Below, in pieces: positions 39,662 through 48,879 of a DNA stretch of 64,000 nt (positions are counted from its first letter, which is position 1; the number at the start of each line of letters is the position of its first letter). The DNA lies in the NCBI GenBank assembly GCA_942491345.1, contig CALOAN010000053.1, forward strand, positions 124,001 to 188,000, read 5' to 3'. The stretch comes from JAHEEL01 sp942491345 (GTDB taxonomy: Bacteria; Actinomycetota; Acidimicrobiia; Spongiisociales; UBA5794). The notes under the pieces were generated by a model. The model was given only the letters and a program-made list of their open reading frames with translations. It searched no databases and was not told where the DNA came from. Made by a program: the position numbers and the translations under genes.

Positions 39662-40588
39662 TTATTGCCGCCGGTCTATGGAGTACGTCGAGCCGGGCTG
39701 CCGCTTCGCGAACTCCTTCATCTCGGATGCGATCGCCGATGCTTCCCATTCGGATGCAATCGCGCGGTACTGGTTGGTGACCACACCCATGGAGAACGAG
39801 ACGATTGGGTACGCGTGGCGTTCACCACGACGGTCGGTGACTTCGATATAGCCCTGAAGTGCATCCGCCGTGTCGTAGAAGTCGAGGATGCCGTCGTCGA
39901 ACGTCTGAATCACGTCGTCGCAGAAAGCTTCGACGAGACTGGGATCGACGATGGAGATGAAGTCGTCACCACCCACGTGGCCCACGAACGACTCGGGATC
40001 ACCGCACACCGAGGCAGCCTTGGTCAGCGTGGTCGCCGTGTACTTGATGACGGAATCCCCGCGCATGAACCCGTAGTGGTCGTTGAAGGCCTTGAAGTTG
40101 TCCAGGTCCCCGTAGACCACTGCGATGGGTGCCCGGGATTCAATGCGCTGCTCGAGTTCCGCAGCGATCCTGAAATTCCCCGGTAGCCCGGTGAGTGGTG
40201 AGACATCGCGCATCTGCTGGGCGCGCCGGATCACCGTGCCGACCCGAGCGATCAGTTCCTCGACGGCGAACGGCTTGGTGATGTAGTCGTCTGCCCCGAG
40301 ATCGAGCCCCTTGACCCGGTCCTTCGCCAGGGCTCGAGCAGTGAGCATCACCACCGGCACACTCGAGGTGGTCGGATCGTTGCGGAGGTGACGCAGGGTT
40401 GTGAGCCCGTCCATGCCCGGCATCATCACATCCATCAGGACCAGAGCAGGCGGGTGTTTCGTCGCAATCTCGAGCGCCTCGAGTCCGTTCGAAGCTGTCT
40501 CGGCCTCGAACCCCTCGAGTTCCAGATTCATCTTCACATACTGGAGGATGTCCGGGTCGTCATCGACGACGAGGATCCGATCTCCCAT
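39662..40588 (-). CDS. Response regulator with GGDEF-like domain
   Basis: This protein of 308 residues joins a receiver domain (residues 1-125, phospho-acceptor D53 in VLMDVMMPG and the conserved TAR and KPF) to a diguanylate-cyclase-like domain. The latter has SPLTGLPGNFRIAAEL and a signature reading GGDDF near residue 208 in place of GGDEF/GGEEF. The substitution keeps an acidic residue, so activity is uncertain. No histidine kinase is next to it. It is isolated from the rib operon by a GAGACAC repeat and lies just downstream of rpe. A role in c-di-GMP signalling is the family expectation. Confidence 0.86.
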   Translation of the reverse strand: MGDRILVVDDDPDILQYVKMNLELEGFEAETASNGLEALEIATKHPPALVLMDVMMPGMDGLTTLRHLRNDPTTSSVPVVMLTARALAKDRVKGLDLGADDYITKPFAVEELIARVGTVIRRAQQMRDVSPLTGLPGNFRIAAELEQRIESRAPIAVVYGDLDNFKAFNDHYGFMRGDSVIKYTATTLTKAASVCGDPESFVGHVGGDDFISIVDPSLVEAFCDDVIQTFDDGILDFYDTADALQGYIEVTDRRGERHAYPIVSFSMGVVTNQYRAIASEWEASAIASEMKEFAKRQPGSTYSIDRRQ

Positions 40589-40595
40589 ATTCCCT

Positions 40596-41258
40596 CTACT
40601 GGCCGATGGCCGTTCTCAACATCTGCACGGCGGCAACCGGGTCCGGCTCTCGAAATATCGAGGTCCCGGCCACGAACACGTCGGCCCCGGCCTCGCGAGC
40701 TGACCGGATCGTGGTCACATCGATCCCACCGTCGACCTCTATATCGGTCGAAAGGCCCGCGGAATCAACGAACTTCCGCACACGCTCGATTTTCGGCAGC
40801 ACGGACTCGATGAACGTCTGTCCGCCGAAGCCCGGGTGCACGGACATCACTACGACCATGTCCGCCATCTCGACAAAGGGCTCGATCGCCTCGAAAGGCG
40901 TCGGCGGGTTGATGACAAGACCAAATTCCAGACCCACATCACGGGCCATTGCGGCGACGTTGGTTGGATCGGGGAACACCTCGATGTGTACGGTTACCAG
41001 GTCCGCACCCGCGCCCTTGAGGTCCGCGAGGTAGGCGTCCGGGTTCAGCGTCATGAGGTGACAGTCGAGTTTGAGGCTGGTCGCAGCTCGCAACGATGAG
41101 ATGACCGGCATCCCGAGCGAGATGTTCGGCACAAAATGGCCGTCCATCACGTCCACATGGAGCAGGTCGACGAACTCCTCGATCCGCCCGACTTCGTCCC
41201 CCAAATGGGCGAAGTCGGCGGCAAGAATGGAAGGTGCGATTCGCGCTGGTCTGATCAC
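40596..41258 (-). CDS. rpe: Ribulose-phosphate 3-epimerase
   Basis: This TIM-barrel enzyme interconverts ribulose-5-phosphate and xylulose-5-phosphate. Motifs are RIAPSILAADFAHLGDEV at the N-terminus, LHVDVMDGHFVPNIS (metal site), VVMSVHPGFGGQTFI and EVDGGID. GTG at 41258 is chosen because family members start here. The longer frame upstream is Ser/Pro-rich and unlikely to be coding. No clear ribosome site is seen, so the start is uncertain. It is about 75 bases after rsmB on the same strand. Confidence 0.93.
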   Translation of the reverse strand: MIRPARIAPSILAADFAHLGDEVGRIEEFVDLLHVDVMDGHFVPNISLGMPVISSLRAATSLKLDCHLMTLNPDAYLADLKGAGADLVTVHIEVFPDPTNVAAMARDVGLEFGLVINPPTPFEAIEPFVEMADMVVVMSVHPGFGGQTFIESVLPKIERVRKFVDSAGLSTDIEVDGGIDVTTIRSAREAGADVFVAGTSIFREPDPVAAVQMLRTAIGQ

Positions 41259-41334
41259 GTCTGACGAGTGTATCCGGTTCTGGGCCGCGCGAACCCTCGC
41301 GAACACCTCCACGTCCGACCCTGGGTATGGCCCG

Positions 41335-42558
41335 TCATCGATCGACGACGGCCACGAACATCCCGTCGGTGCCCGTGAGGTGGGGAGCGAGGAGCAAACC
41401 GCCATCAAGAGCCACTCCCGGGAGCCCGGCCGGCGCTCGCGACCCGGTCCCTGCCACTACCTTGGTCGTTTCGTCGGGCGTGACGGTGCAAACGGAATAC
41501 ACGAGGCGTCCACCGGGGCGCACGAGGGCGAGCGCCGCCTCGATCATCCGGCGCTGAAGGCGCCCAGCTATTGCGGCGCTGTCTTCGTCAATTCGATGGC
41601 GGATCTCGGGCCGTCGCCTGAGCGTGCCGAGTCCGGTGCAGGGAGCGTCGAGCAGCACACGATCGAAAGAGGCCTCGCCGAATGGTGGCGACACAGCATC
41701 GCCAACGACCCATTGGACGGTGGCCCCCAGGTCCTGGGTTCGTCGTTGAGCAGCTGCCGCCTTCCGCTCGTGCCGGTCCATCGCCACGATGAGACCCCGA
41801 CCTCCCACCAGGTCGGAGAGGTGAAGGCTCTTCCCGCCCGGCGCGGCGGCAAGATCCAGAATTCGATCTCCCGCTTGCGGCTCGAGAGCAGCCGCCACCG
41901 CCGTCGAAGCGGGGTCCGAAACGACGAGATCGCCGTTCGCAATCGCGTCACGGTGGCCGGTCAGCTCATCAAGGATGAAGGCGTCGTTGATCCCGTGAGC
42001 GGGTGTCCCGGGGGCATCCCCGAATCGCCTGCGCACGCCAACTCGCGTCGGCAGGTTGGACGCTTCGAAGAAGGCCGTGGCGGTGTCCACACCGTACGCA
42101 GCCACGAGGTCTCTATAGAGCCACTCCGGGACTCCGACGCGAAGTGCTTCTCCCGATGGACCGTCCGGGAGCGGAGGTTCTCCGTGGCGGGCCACGTTGC
42201 GCAAGACGCCGTTGACGAAACCCGAGGCACGGGGAACGTCAAAGGCACGCGTAGCTTCGACGGCAGAGTCGACGACGGCATGGCGCTCACCGTCGGTGAA
42301 CAGGATCTCCGCGACGCCGATCCGGAGGATGGAACGAACAATCTGGTCGACCTCGCGGGTAACTCGCGCGTCGATGGTGCGATCGATACGGTCGAGGTAG
42401 CGAATCGCCGTGTAGACGAGCAGTTGGACAAACAAGGCGTTGCGCCGCTCCAGGTCCTGGGTCCCGGTCCGGACCACGACGTTCGAATACGCGCCCTCCT
42501 CGACGATCCGGTGGAGGAGCGTCGCCGCAATGACCCGAGCCTCTACCCCTCGTTTCAT
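41335..42558 (-). CDS. rsmB: 16S rRNA (cytosine-967-C5)-methyltransferase
   Basis: This protein of about 407 residues has an N-terminal NusB-like RNA-binding domain (residues 1-135) followed by a SUN/Nol1 methyltransferase domain. The AdoMet site is LDLAAAPGGKSLHLSDL, and the catalytic Cys pair lies in LLDAPCTGLGTLRRRPEIRH and YSVCT. The ATG at 42558 overlaps the fmt stop (ATGA) and gives the usual N-terminus, GVEARVIAATLLHRIVEEGA. Def-fmt-rsmB is a widely conserved order. Confidence 0.93.
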   Translation of the reverse strand: MKRGVEARVIAATLLHRIVEEGAYSNVVVRTGTQDLERRNALFVQLLVYTAIRYLDRIDRTIDARVTREVDQIVRSILRIGVAEILFTDGERHAVVDSAVEATRAFDVPRASGFVNGVLRNVARHGEPPLPDGPSGEALRVGVPEWLYRDLVAAYGVDTATAFFEASNLPTRVGVRRRFGDAPGTPAHGINDAFILDELTGHRDAIANGDLVVSDPASTAVAAALEPQAGDRILDLAAAPGGKSLHLSDLVGGRGLIVAMDRHERKAAAAQRRTQDLGATVQWVVGDAVSPPFGEASFDRVLLDAPCTGLGTLRRRPEIRHRIDEDSAAIAGRLQRRMIEAALALVRPGGRLVYSVCTVTPDETTKVVAGTGSRAPAGLPGVALDGGLLLAPHLTGTDGMFVAVVDR

Positions 42559-43475
42559 TCCGGCGCCGCGTCGATCCGACCACCCGCTCCGCGACGGCCG
42601 TTCAGCCATGCGGTCCCGGACATTGCTGCCTTGCCGGCGGGTTGGATCACGTCGAGTGTGAGGCTGCCGCCGTGCAGTCCGAGAACTGCCTGGCCGTTGA
42701 AGGGTGCGATGACGCCGGGCGTCACCGCATCCTCGGAGAGCGACGCCTCATACACGCGAAAACGCTTTTCCTCCATGGCAAACCAGGCACCAGGCCGCGG
42801 GTTGAAGGCCCGGACGGCTCGTTCCGCGTAGTCGACCGCCCAGCTGGGATCGATGCGCGCCTCTGATGAAGTGAGGAGCCCTGCCGCGGTCGCACCGATC
42901 CCCAGTTGCGGTGCAGCCTCCAGCCTGCCCGCCAGCAGATCCGGCACAACATCATCGATCAGCATCGCTCCAAGATAGGAGAGGCGCCCGCTGAGCGATC
43001 CGCCGGTCTCGTCCGAGGCGATGGGCGTCTCAACGGCGGCGATCACCGGGCCGGTGTCGAGTCCTTCGTCGATCTGCATCAGGCTGACGCCGGTTCTCTC
43101 GTCGCCGGCGAGGATGGCTCGCTCGACGGGCGCAGCTCCGCGCCATCGTGGGAGTAGGGAGAAATGGACGTTGATGAAGCCTGCGGGTGTCGTCTCGAGT
43201 GCGGCCCGCGTCAGGATTCTCCCATACGCTACGACAACCCCGATGTCGGCCTCTGCGCGTCGCAGCACATCCTCGAGCTGCTCACGAGTCGTCGGTTGTT
43301 CGACAACGAGCCCCCACTCCTGCGCGGCTACCTTCACCGCCGGAGGGGTCGGCTTGCCCGACCGGCCCTTCGCACGGTCCGGCCTCGTGACCACTGCAGC
43401 GATGTCGGCGACATCGATCAAGGCAGCCAAACTCGGGATCGCAGCCGCGGGCGTGCCGAGGAACGCAGCCCTCAT
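42555..43475 (-). CDS. fmt: Methionyl-tRNA formyltransferase
   Basis: This 306-residue enzyme formylates initiator Met-tRNA using 10-formyl-tetrahydrofolate. The N-terminal MRAAFLGTPAAAIPSLAAL is standard. The catalytic loop has INVHFSLLPRWRGAAPVERAIL, with the conserved Asn/His region, then GVSLMQIDEGLDTGPV. The C-terminal OB-fold domain completes the protein. The ATG overlaps the def stop by one base (TGATG). Confidence 0.95.
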   Translation of the reverse strand: MRAAFLGTPAAAIPSLAALIDVADIAAVVTRPDRAKGRSGKPTPPAVKVAAQEWGLVVEQPTTREQLEDVLRRAEADIGVVVAYGRILTRAALETTPAGFINVHFSLLPRWRGAAPVERAILAGDERTGVSLMQIDEGLDTGPVIAAVETPIASDETGGSLSGRLSYLGAMLIDDVVPDLLAGRLEAAPQLGIGATAAGLLTSSEARIDPSWAVDYAERAVRAFNPRPGAWFAMEEKRFRVYEASLSEDAVTPGVIAPFNGQAVLGLHGGSLTLDVIQPAGKAAMSGTAWLNGRRGAGGRIDAAPE

Positions 43476-43972
43476 CAGCCGCCGCCCGGTGGCACGGCGC
43501 TCCGCAGGTCCCGGAGTGCATCTTTGCGCATTCGCCTCGGGAGGCGCTCGAGGATCAATGTGCCGGCGAGATGATCGGTCTCGTGTTGCAGCAGACGCCC
43601 CATGATTTCGTCGCCGGCGTATTCCACTGGCGCACCATTGAGGTCGAATCCGCGCGCCCGGGCGAAGGCGGGTCGCGAGAACTCCCACCAGAATCCGGGA
43701 ACCGAGAGACAGCCCTCTTCGAACTTCCATTTTCCAGACGTTTCGACAATCTCGGGATTCACCATCACAAACGGGCCTTCTCCGATGTCGGCGACGAAGA
43801 CCTGCTTGGAAATGCCGATTTGCGGAGCGGCCAGCCCCACACCTGGTGCGTCGTACATCGTCTCGAACATGTCGTCGGCGAGACGCGCAAGCTCGGGACC
43901 GAAGTCCGTCACCGCCGCCGCTTCCGTCCGCAAGACCGGGTCAGGGAACACACGAATGGGATAGATCGCCAT
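43475..43972 (-). CDS. def: Peptide deformylase
   Basis: This 165-residue metalloenzyme removes the N-formyl group from new proteins. The three motifs are all present: GVGLAAPQIG near residue 44, EGCLSVPG near residue 85 and QHETDHLAGTL near residue 130. It is first in def-fmt-rsmB. Confidence 0.97.
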   Translation of the reverse strand: MAIYPIRVFPDPVLRTEAAAVTDFGPELARLADDMFETMYDAPGVGLAAPQIGISKQVFVADIGEGPFVMVNPEIVETSGKWKFEEGCLSVPGFWWEFSRPAFARARGFDLNGAPVEYAGDEIMGRLLQHETDHLAGTLILERLPRRMRKDALRDLRSAVPPGGG

Positions 43973-44035
43973 GAAGGCACCAGGCTACCGAGTCCCGTGC
44001 AGAGTGACCACACGACGCGCGGCTCGTGAACAGCA

Positions 44036-45763
44036 CTACAAATCGATTGGGTCAGCGTCAACGCGCACGCGAAAGCCGGCGTCGCGGAGTTGGCCAACGG
44101 CGCCGCGTAGGCGCAGCCGCACACGGGCCAAGTCAGGTCCTTGGATCAGCCACCGATCTCGGTCGCCTTCCCGTGCCGGGCCGAGCAGCGACGCATCGCC
44201 CGCCGCCTGCGCCAGTAGATCCGCCGAGTCAAATGCATCGGTTTCCAGGGCGATGAGCTCCCCTACCGGCGGAAACGCGGCCTCCTCGCGTTCAGCGACA
44301 ACCGCCTCCATGAACGGAACGGGATCGCCACTGCGGAGCGCGTCAAACACCGGGTGACTCGGGAGGGCCGTCTGAACAACGGCGCGGCGGCCCCCGGCAG
44401 GTCTGGCTGCGAACACCGCGCGAACAAGGAGCCGCAGGGCATCCTCGTCTGCTCGGTAGTTCGGAGCGAGAATCCACACGTCCGGATCGACAACGACCAC
44501 AAGGTCAACCGGGGCAAGGCCCGCGAGGTCGCGTTCGGTTCCCACGGTGATCCTGCGACCTGATCCGGCGGGCCCCACGTCGGAACCGGCAGTGCGGGAG
44601 AGATCGTCGACCGTCCGCTGCACACCTGCTCCAAGTGCCTCGAATTTCGTCCCTCCACAGGCGAAGCAGCTCGCGAGCGCCTTCCCGCATCTGGCGCACG
44701 TCCCGCTCCGCTCGAGCAACGCGTCACATGTCGGACACTTCCGGAGTTCGCGACATCTCACACATCGAAACATGCCCCCTCTACGCGGCACGAGGGCGAA
44801 CACTGTGTCCGTCTTGCCGACGGACGCGATTACCCGTTTGACCCGCTGTCCGACAATTCCAATGGATTCGGCGTCTTCGGTGCGATCGACGACCTCCACC
44901 AGCGGCCAGATGCGGCGCCTCGATCGGACAATCTCCAGGCCTGCTGAGAACGCCTCGGATGTCGGCACGGGACCGGTCAGGAGGAGCGCAAACCGCTCGA
45001 TGACCGAGCGGCGGCGGAGCACGTCGCGCACGTTGTACGTGGGCGTCTGAGGGGACTTGTAGCCGCGACGACCCTCTTCGAGCACCACGGCCATTCCCAC
45101 CGTTCCTGCACCCCAGAACGCAACTTCGCGAGTGCCGACGACCACGCTGCCCGTTTCGGTCGCAGTCTGCGTCCAAGCGTCGGTACGTGCCGCAGGCGGA
45201 TCATCACTGGTGGCCGTGACAACCCGTTCAGCGAAGACCTTGCGGAGCTCTTCGGCTGCCTGGTGGGCTTCAACCACGGTCGGGGCAGCGACAATGACGT
45301 TCTTGCCGGTCGCGACCACGGGCACCATCGCAGACACGACGGCCTCCATCGGAGTCCCGGTGAGCAGATAGCTGGGCCGCGTACGGCCACCTGTGATCTG
45401 ACGCTCCCCCCATTCGGTGAGCGGTCCGTCAATCGTCCGCTCGAACGATCCGTGGTGGCGTGGCTGCTTCCTTGGCAGGTTGGGCGGCGAGCAGCGACCG
45501 AGAACGGTCGAAAGCGGAGCCACGTAGTGGGAGGCGATCCAGCGAAGCGACTCCAGCATTGCCTCGTTGAACACGCCCTGCCGCCCGGATCGGGAGGCGA
45601 CCGGACGAAGGGGGCGTTCCGGTTCCTCCTCCCGGATCGCCGTGACGTAGCCGCGAACCTTCCTGCCGCCAAGAGGTACGCGGACGATGTCTCCCACGGC
45701 GAGGTTGGAGAGATTCTCCGGTATCTCGTATGCGAAGCCGTCGTCTACGGCAAACGACGGCAC
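44036..45763 (-). CDS. priA: PriA-like primosomal protein N' (actinobacterial type, degenerate helicase motifs)
   Basis: This protein of 575 residues has the N-terminal DNA-binding domain (GFAYEIPENLSNLAVGDIVRVPLGGRK) and the middle zinc-binding Cys cluster (CVRC, then KCPTC, CARC, CFACGG) of PriA. The Walker A, expected as TGSGKT, reads TGTPMEA, and no DEAH/DEEH box is found. This matches the shortened, ATPase-dead PriA usual in actinobacteria. The GTG at 45763 may not be the true start, as similar residues continue upstream to the coaBC stop without another ordinary start codon. Its role in replication restart is assumed from the family. Confidence 0.88.
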   Translation of the reverse strand: MPSFAVDDGFAYEIPENLSNLAVGDIVRVPLGGRKVRGYVTAIREEEPERPLRPVASRSGRQGVFNEAMLESLRWIASHYVAPLSTVLGRCSPPNLPRKQPRHHGSFERTIDGPLTEWGERQITGGRTRPSYLLTGTPMEAVVSAMVPVVATGKNVIVAAPTVVEAHQAAEELRKVFAERVVTATSDDPPAARTDAWTQTATETGSVVVGTREVAFWGAGTVGMAVVLEEGRRGYKSPQTPTYNVRDVLRRRSVIERFALLLTGPVPTSEAFSAGLEIVRSRRRIWPLVEVVDRTEDAESIGIVGQRVKRVIASVGKTDTVFALVPRRGGMFRCVRCRELRKCPTCDALLERSGTCARCGKALASCFACGGTKFEALGAGVQRTVDDLSRTAGSDVGPAGSGRRITVGTERDLAGLAPVDLVVVVDPDVWILAPNYRADEDALRLLVRAVFAARPAGGRRAVVQTALPSHPVFDALRSGDPVPFMEAVVAEREEAAFPPVGELIALETDAFDSADLLAQAAGDASLLGPAREGDRDRWLIQGPDLARVRLRLRGAVGQLRDAGFRVRVDADPIDL

Positions 45764-45789
45764 ATCGGGGACGACCTGGGCGATCGTCG

Positions 45790-46986
45790 TCAGGTTGCCG
45801 GCCCTTCGCGCTTTCGAAGCTCTGCGATTCGGTCCCAGAGCCGCTCCGCTACCTCACTCTTGGCCATGAGACTCCACGGCTCGGTCCCACCATCGGGGAG
45901 CACGATCGTCACTTGATTCGTCTCGGTACCGAAACCGGATCCCGGCGCGGTGACATCGTTGGCAACGAGCAGATCGACGCCCTTCCGGCGGGCCTTCGCC
46001 ACTGCTTCATCGAGGCCGCCGACTTCGGCCGCGAACCCAACGAGGAACGGGCGATCGGCCATGGCTGCGATACCACCGAGGACATCAGTGGTCGGCTCGA
46101 GGTCGATCACCGGCGGACCCTCACTGCGACGCAACTTGCCATCGAGCGGAGAAACCGGGCGGAAGTCAGCGACGGCAGCGGCCATGACGGCGATGTCGGC
46201 TTCGGCGGCTGCGGCCCACGTGGCCTCCGCCATTTCGGATGCGGTCTCCACCGGAACGATCGTCACTCGTGGGTGCTCGATTCCGATTCCTGCGGTGATG
46301 AGGGTCACGGTTGCGCCCCGCCGAGCGGCAGCGGCAGCGATCGCGTTGCCCATCTTCCCGGACGAGCGGTTGCCGAGATAGCGAACAGTGTCGATCGGCT
46401 CGCGGGTGCCGCCTGCGGTGACGACCACGTGGATTCCCGTCAGAGGCCCTCCAGGCAATACGCCCGCAACGGCATCGGCAATTCGCTCGGGATCGGCGAG
46501 GCGTCCAACACCGACATCACCCCCCGCGAGTTGTCCGGATTGCGGCCCCACGATGTGGTATCCGAATGACACCAGGCGATCGACGTTGGAAACCGTGGCG
46601 GGGTGCTCCCACATCTCGGTGTGCATCGCGGGAGCAATCACAACGGGCGCCGACGTCGCGAGAACGGTCGCAGAAACCGCATCATCAGAAAGGCCGGTGG
46701 CAATCCGCGCCAACGTAGCGGCGGTAGCCGGAGCCACAACAACAGCGTCGGCCCACCGGCCGAGTGTTGTGTGGGGGCTCACGTCATCCGCTCCGAAGAG
46801 ATCAACAACCGGACGTTCCCCCGTGATGGCCGCCAGTGTGTGCGGGCCGAGGAATTGAGCTGCCGATTCCGTCATGACCGTTCGAACGACGGCGCCGCGG
46901 TCGATCAGCCGGCGGGCCAAGTAGGCGGCTTTATAGGCGGCGACACCTCCGGTGACGCCAAGCACGACGCGTCGACCGGCGAGCAT
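45790..46986 (-). CDS. coaBC: Bifunctional phosphopantothenoylcysteine decarboxylase/synthase
   Basis: This protein of 398 residues makes 4'-phosphopantetheine in coenzyme A synthesis. The CoaC flavodoxin-like half (residues 1-180) has GVTGGVAAYKAAYLARRL and an APAMHTEMW segment. The CoaB half has VTAGGTREPIDTVRYLGNRS, then SGKMG and DLLVANDV. It is preceded by rpoZ on the same strand with 3 bases between them and follows the usual order gmk-rpoZ-coaBC-priA. Confidence 0.96.
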   Translation of the reverse strand: MLAGRRVVLGVTGGVAAYKAAYLARRLIDRGAVVRTVMTESAAQFLGPHTLAAITGERPVVDLFGADDVSPHTTLGRWADAVVVAPATAATLARIATGLSDDAVSATVLATSAPVVIAPAMHTEMWEHPATVSNVDRLVSFGYHIVGPQSGQLAGGDVGVGRLADPERIADAVAGVLPGGPLTGIHVVVTAGGTREPIDTVRYLGNRSSGKMGNAIAAAAARRGATVTLITAGIGIEHPRVTIVPVETASEMAEATWAAAAEADIAVMAAAVADFRPVSPLDGKLRRSEGPPVIDLEPTTDVLGGIAAMADRPFLVGFAAEVGGLDEAVAKARRKGVDLLVANDVTAPGSGFGTETNQVTIVLPDGGTEPWSLMAKSEVAERLWDRIAELRKREGPAT

Positions 46987-46989
46987 CGT

Positions 46990-47223
46990 CTACTCCTCGA
47001 ACGGGGCGATGACGACCTTGTCCTCGTAGATCTCTTCGAGGGCGATCGACAGCGGCTTGCGGGAGAGGCTGTGCACCTGCGGTGGCACGTACCCGCCGAC
47101 ACCTTCGCCGAGCTGATTGAAGTAGGCGTTGATCTGCCGGGCGCGGCGTGCCGAGAGAACTACAAGCCCAAAACGGGATTGTGTCTTCTCGACCACGGCG
47201 CCGATCGGCGGTTCGGTCATCAT
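46990..47223 (-). CDS. rpoZ: RNA polymerase omega subunit
   Basis: This 77-residue protein has the omega core SRFGLVVLSARRARQINAYF near residues 16-35, then a PLSIALEEIYEDKV segment. It stabilises RNA polymerase. The start codon overlaps the gmk stop (ATGA), and coaBC follows. Confidence 0.9.
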   Translation of the reverse strand: MMTEPPIGAVVEKTQSRFGLVVLSARRARQINAYFNQLGEGVGGYVPPQVHSLSRKPLSIALEEIYEDKVVIAPFEE

Positions 47224-47846
47224 TCGGTGCTGCTCCTCGTAGTTGCCGCGTCTTCCGGGTCTGGGAACGCGCGTAAAGGACCGTCCGGAGTGGCCGGTCC
47301 TTCGAGTATAGAGACAACCTGCGAGATCGCGCCCTCGAGGTTGTCGTTCACCACGAGGTGGTCGTAGGACTCGCGAGCGTCGAGAATCTGCTCGTCGGCC
47401 ACGGCAAGCCTTCGCTCGATATCGTGGTCGGTGGTGTCCCCGCGAGAGCGCAAACGGTGTTCGAGTTCCGTTCGAGAGGGTGGCATCAGGAACACGAGCA
47501 CCGCCGACGGGTACGCCTCCTTCACTTGGTGTGCTCCGTCGTTCTCGATGTCGAGAACGACATGGGTGCCAACGGCAAGGGTCTCAACCACGGGGGCCAG
47601 CGGTGTGCCGTAGCGGTAGCCACCGTATTCGGCCCACTCGAGCATGCCGCCGGACGCGACCAATTCCGTGAACGCCTCGTGGTCGACAAACCAGTAGTCC
47701 TCACCATCGACTTCCCCCGCTCGCGGCGATCGGGTAGTCGCGGAAACGGAGAACGCTGCACCGGATCGGTCAAGCACGGCGTCGATCACACTTGACTTCC
47801 CCACCCCGGATGGTCCGGAGACGACGAGGAGGGTGCCGTCAGGCAA
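47220..47846 (-). CDS. gmk: Guanylate kinase
   Basis: This 208-residue enzyme phosphorylates GMP. The P-loop VVSGPSGVGKSSVIDAVL is at residues 8-25, followed by VSATTRSPRAGEVDGEDYWF for GMP binding. Translation starts at a TTG (47846) that overlaps the mihF stop by eight bases. No ordinary start codon exists closer to the P-loop. Confidence 0.94.
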   Translation of the reverse strand: MPDGTLLVVSGPSGVGKSSVIDAVLDRSGAAFSVSATTRSPRAGEVDGEDYWFVDHEAFTELVASGGMLEWAEYGGYRYGTPLAPVVETLAVGTHVVLDIENDGAHQVKEAYPSAVLVFLMPPSRTELEHRLRSRGDTTDHDIERRLAVADEQILDARESYDHLVVNDNLEGAISQVVSILEGPATPDGPLRAFPDPEDAATTRSSTE

Positions 47847-48162
47847 AGGAGTTGAGGAGGTTCTCGCGCTGGCGCGGCCCGAGCCCGCGGATCTTGCGGT
47901 TGTCGGGTATTCCGAGCTCCTCCATCAAGCGGATCGCCTTGATCTTGCCCATGCGCGGCATCGACGCCAGCAACGGATAGACCTTCGTGCCTGCGACGAT
48001 GTCGTCGACTTCGGCTTGTTCGAGTACCTCGGCGAGTGTCAGCGATCCCGTCTTGAGGAGCGCCTTGATCTCGGCTCGTTGGCGTCGAGCAGCCGCAGCC
48101 TTCTCGAGTGCCAGGGCACGTTGTTCATCACTCATGGGCGGGAGTTGGTGCGTTTCGGCCAT
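47839..48162 (-). CDS. mihF: Actinobacterial integration host factor (mIHF)
   Basis: This 107-residue DNA-binding protein carries the mIHF pattern LTLAEVLEQAEVDDIVAGTKV, then LLASMPRMGKIKAIRLMEEL and the helix-two-turn-helix GLGPRQRENLL. It bends DNA and is found only in actinobacteria, usually beside gmk as here. Located just downstream of pyrF, it supports the taxonomic assignment. Confidence 0.95.
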   Translation of the reverse strand: MAETHQLPPMSDEQRALALEKAAAARRQRAEIKALLKTGSLTLAEVLEQAEVDDIVAGTKVYPLLASMPRMGKIKAIRLMEELGIPDNRKIRGLGPRQRENLLNSFA

Positions 48163-48174
48163 GGGACAACTCTA

Positions 48175-48879
48175 TCAATCCAAGGGGGCTGCATCCTTGA
48201 TCTCGGCTGCAATCGCCGCTGCTGCGCCCTTGGGATCACCGGCAGCCGTAATCGGCCGGCCAATCACCAGCAGGTCGGCTCCTCGCTTGACCGCTTCGGC
48301 CGGCGTCATCGTTCGTGCCTGATCATCGTCGCGATCCACTGGACGAATCCCCGGCGTGACCTTGAGGAGTCCCGGCGCAACCTCGGAAACGACGGCGAGC
48401 TCTTTTGGCGAAGACACCACTCCTTCACAGCCTGCTGCTGCCGCAACCTTCGCCATCCGGGCAACGAGCTTTCCCGGGGAACGATCGATACCTATCCGAG
48501 CCAGCGAGGCGTCGTCGTGCGACGTCAGCACCGTGACACCCAGGATGCCGGCCGGGGCCGCACCGGCGCCTGCTCGCAGACCCGTCACGGCAGCCTCGAG
48601 CATCGCTTGTCCGCCATTGACGTGTGCCGTGACCCAACGGGCACCGTGTTCACCGAGTCGCCGCGCCGCGACCTCGACCTGAGACGGAATATCGTTCAGC
48701 TTTGCATCGGCGAACACCGGCTTGCCGAGCGCGACCAGGGCCGGGATGAGCAGTGGTCCCGGACCGTGCAACAGGCCCAGACCGATCTTGAACCCAACGA
48801 CGTGGTCGGCCACTTCCTCTGCCATGTCCACTGCAGACTCTGCCGTGGGGAGATCCAGAGCAACGATGATCCCCCTCAC
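48175..48879 (-). CDS. pyrF: Orotidine-5'-phosphate decarboxylase
   Basis: This TIM-barrel enzyme of 234 residues makes UMP. Motifs are IIVALDLPTAESA at the start, VFADAKLNDIPSQV with the catalytic D-K-x-x-D, and GVTVLTSHDD. A GTG at 48879 overlaps the pyrD stop (GTGA). The open frame upstream of it is only a shadow of pyrD. It is last in the pyr operon. Confidence 0.95.
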   Translation of the reverse strand: MRGIIVALDLPTAESAVDMAEEVADHVVGFKIGLGLLHGPGPLLIPALVALGKPVFADAKLNDIPSQVEVAARRLGEHGARWVTAHVNGGQAMLEAAVTGLRAGAGAAPAGILGVTVLTSHDDASLARIGIDRSPGKLVARMAKVAAAAGCEGVVSSPKELAVVSEVAPGLLKVTPGIRPVDRDDDQARTMTPAEAVKRGADLLVIGRPITAAGDPKGAAAAIAAEIKDAAPLD

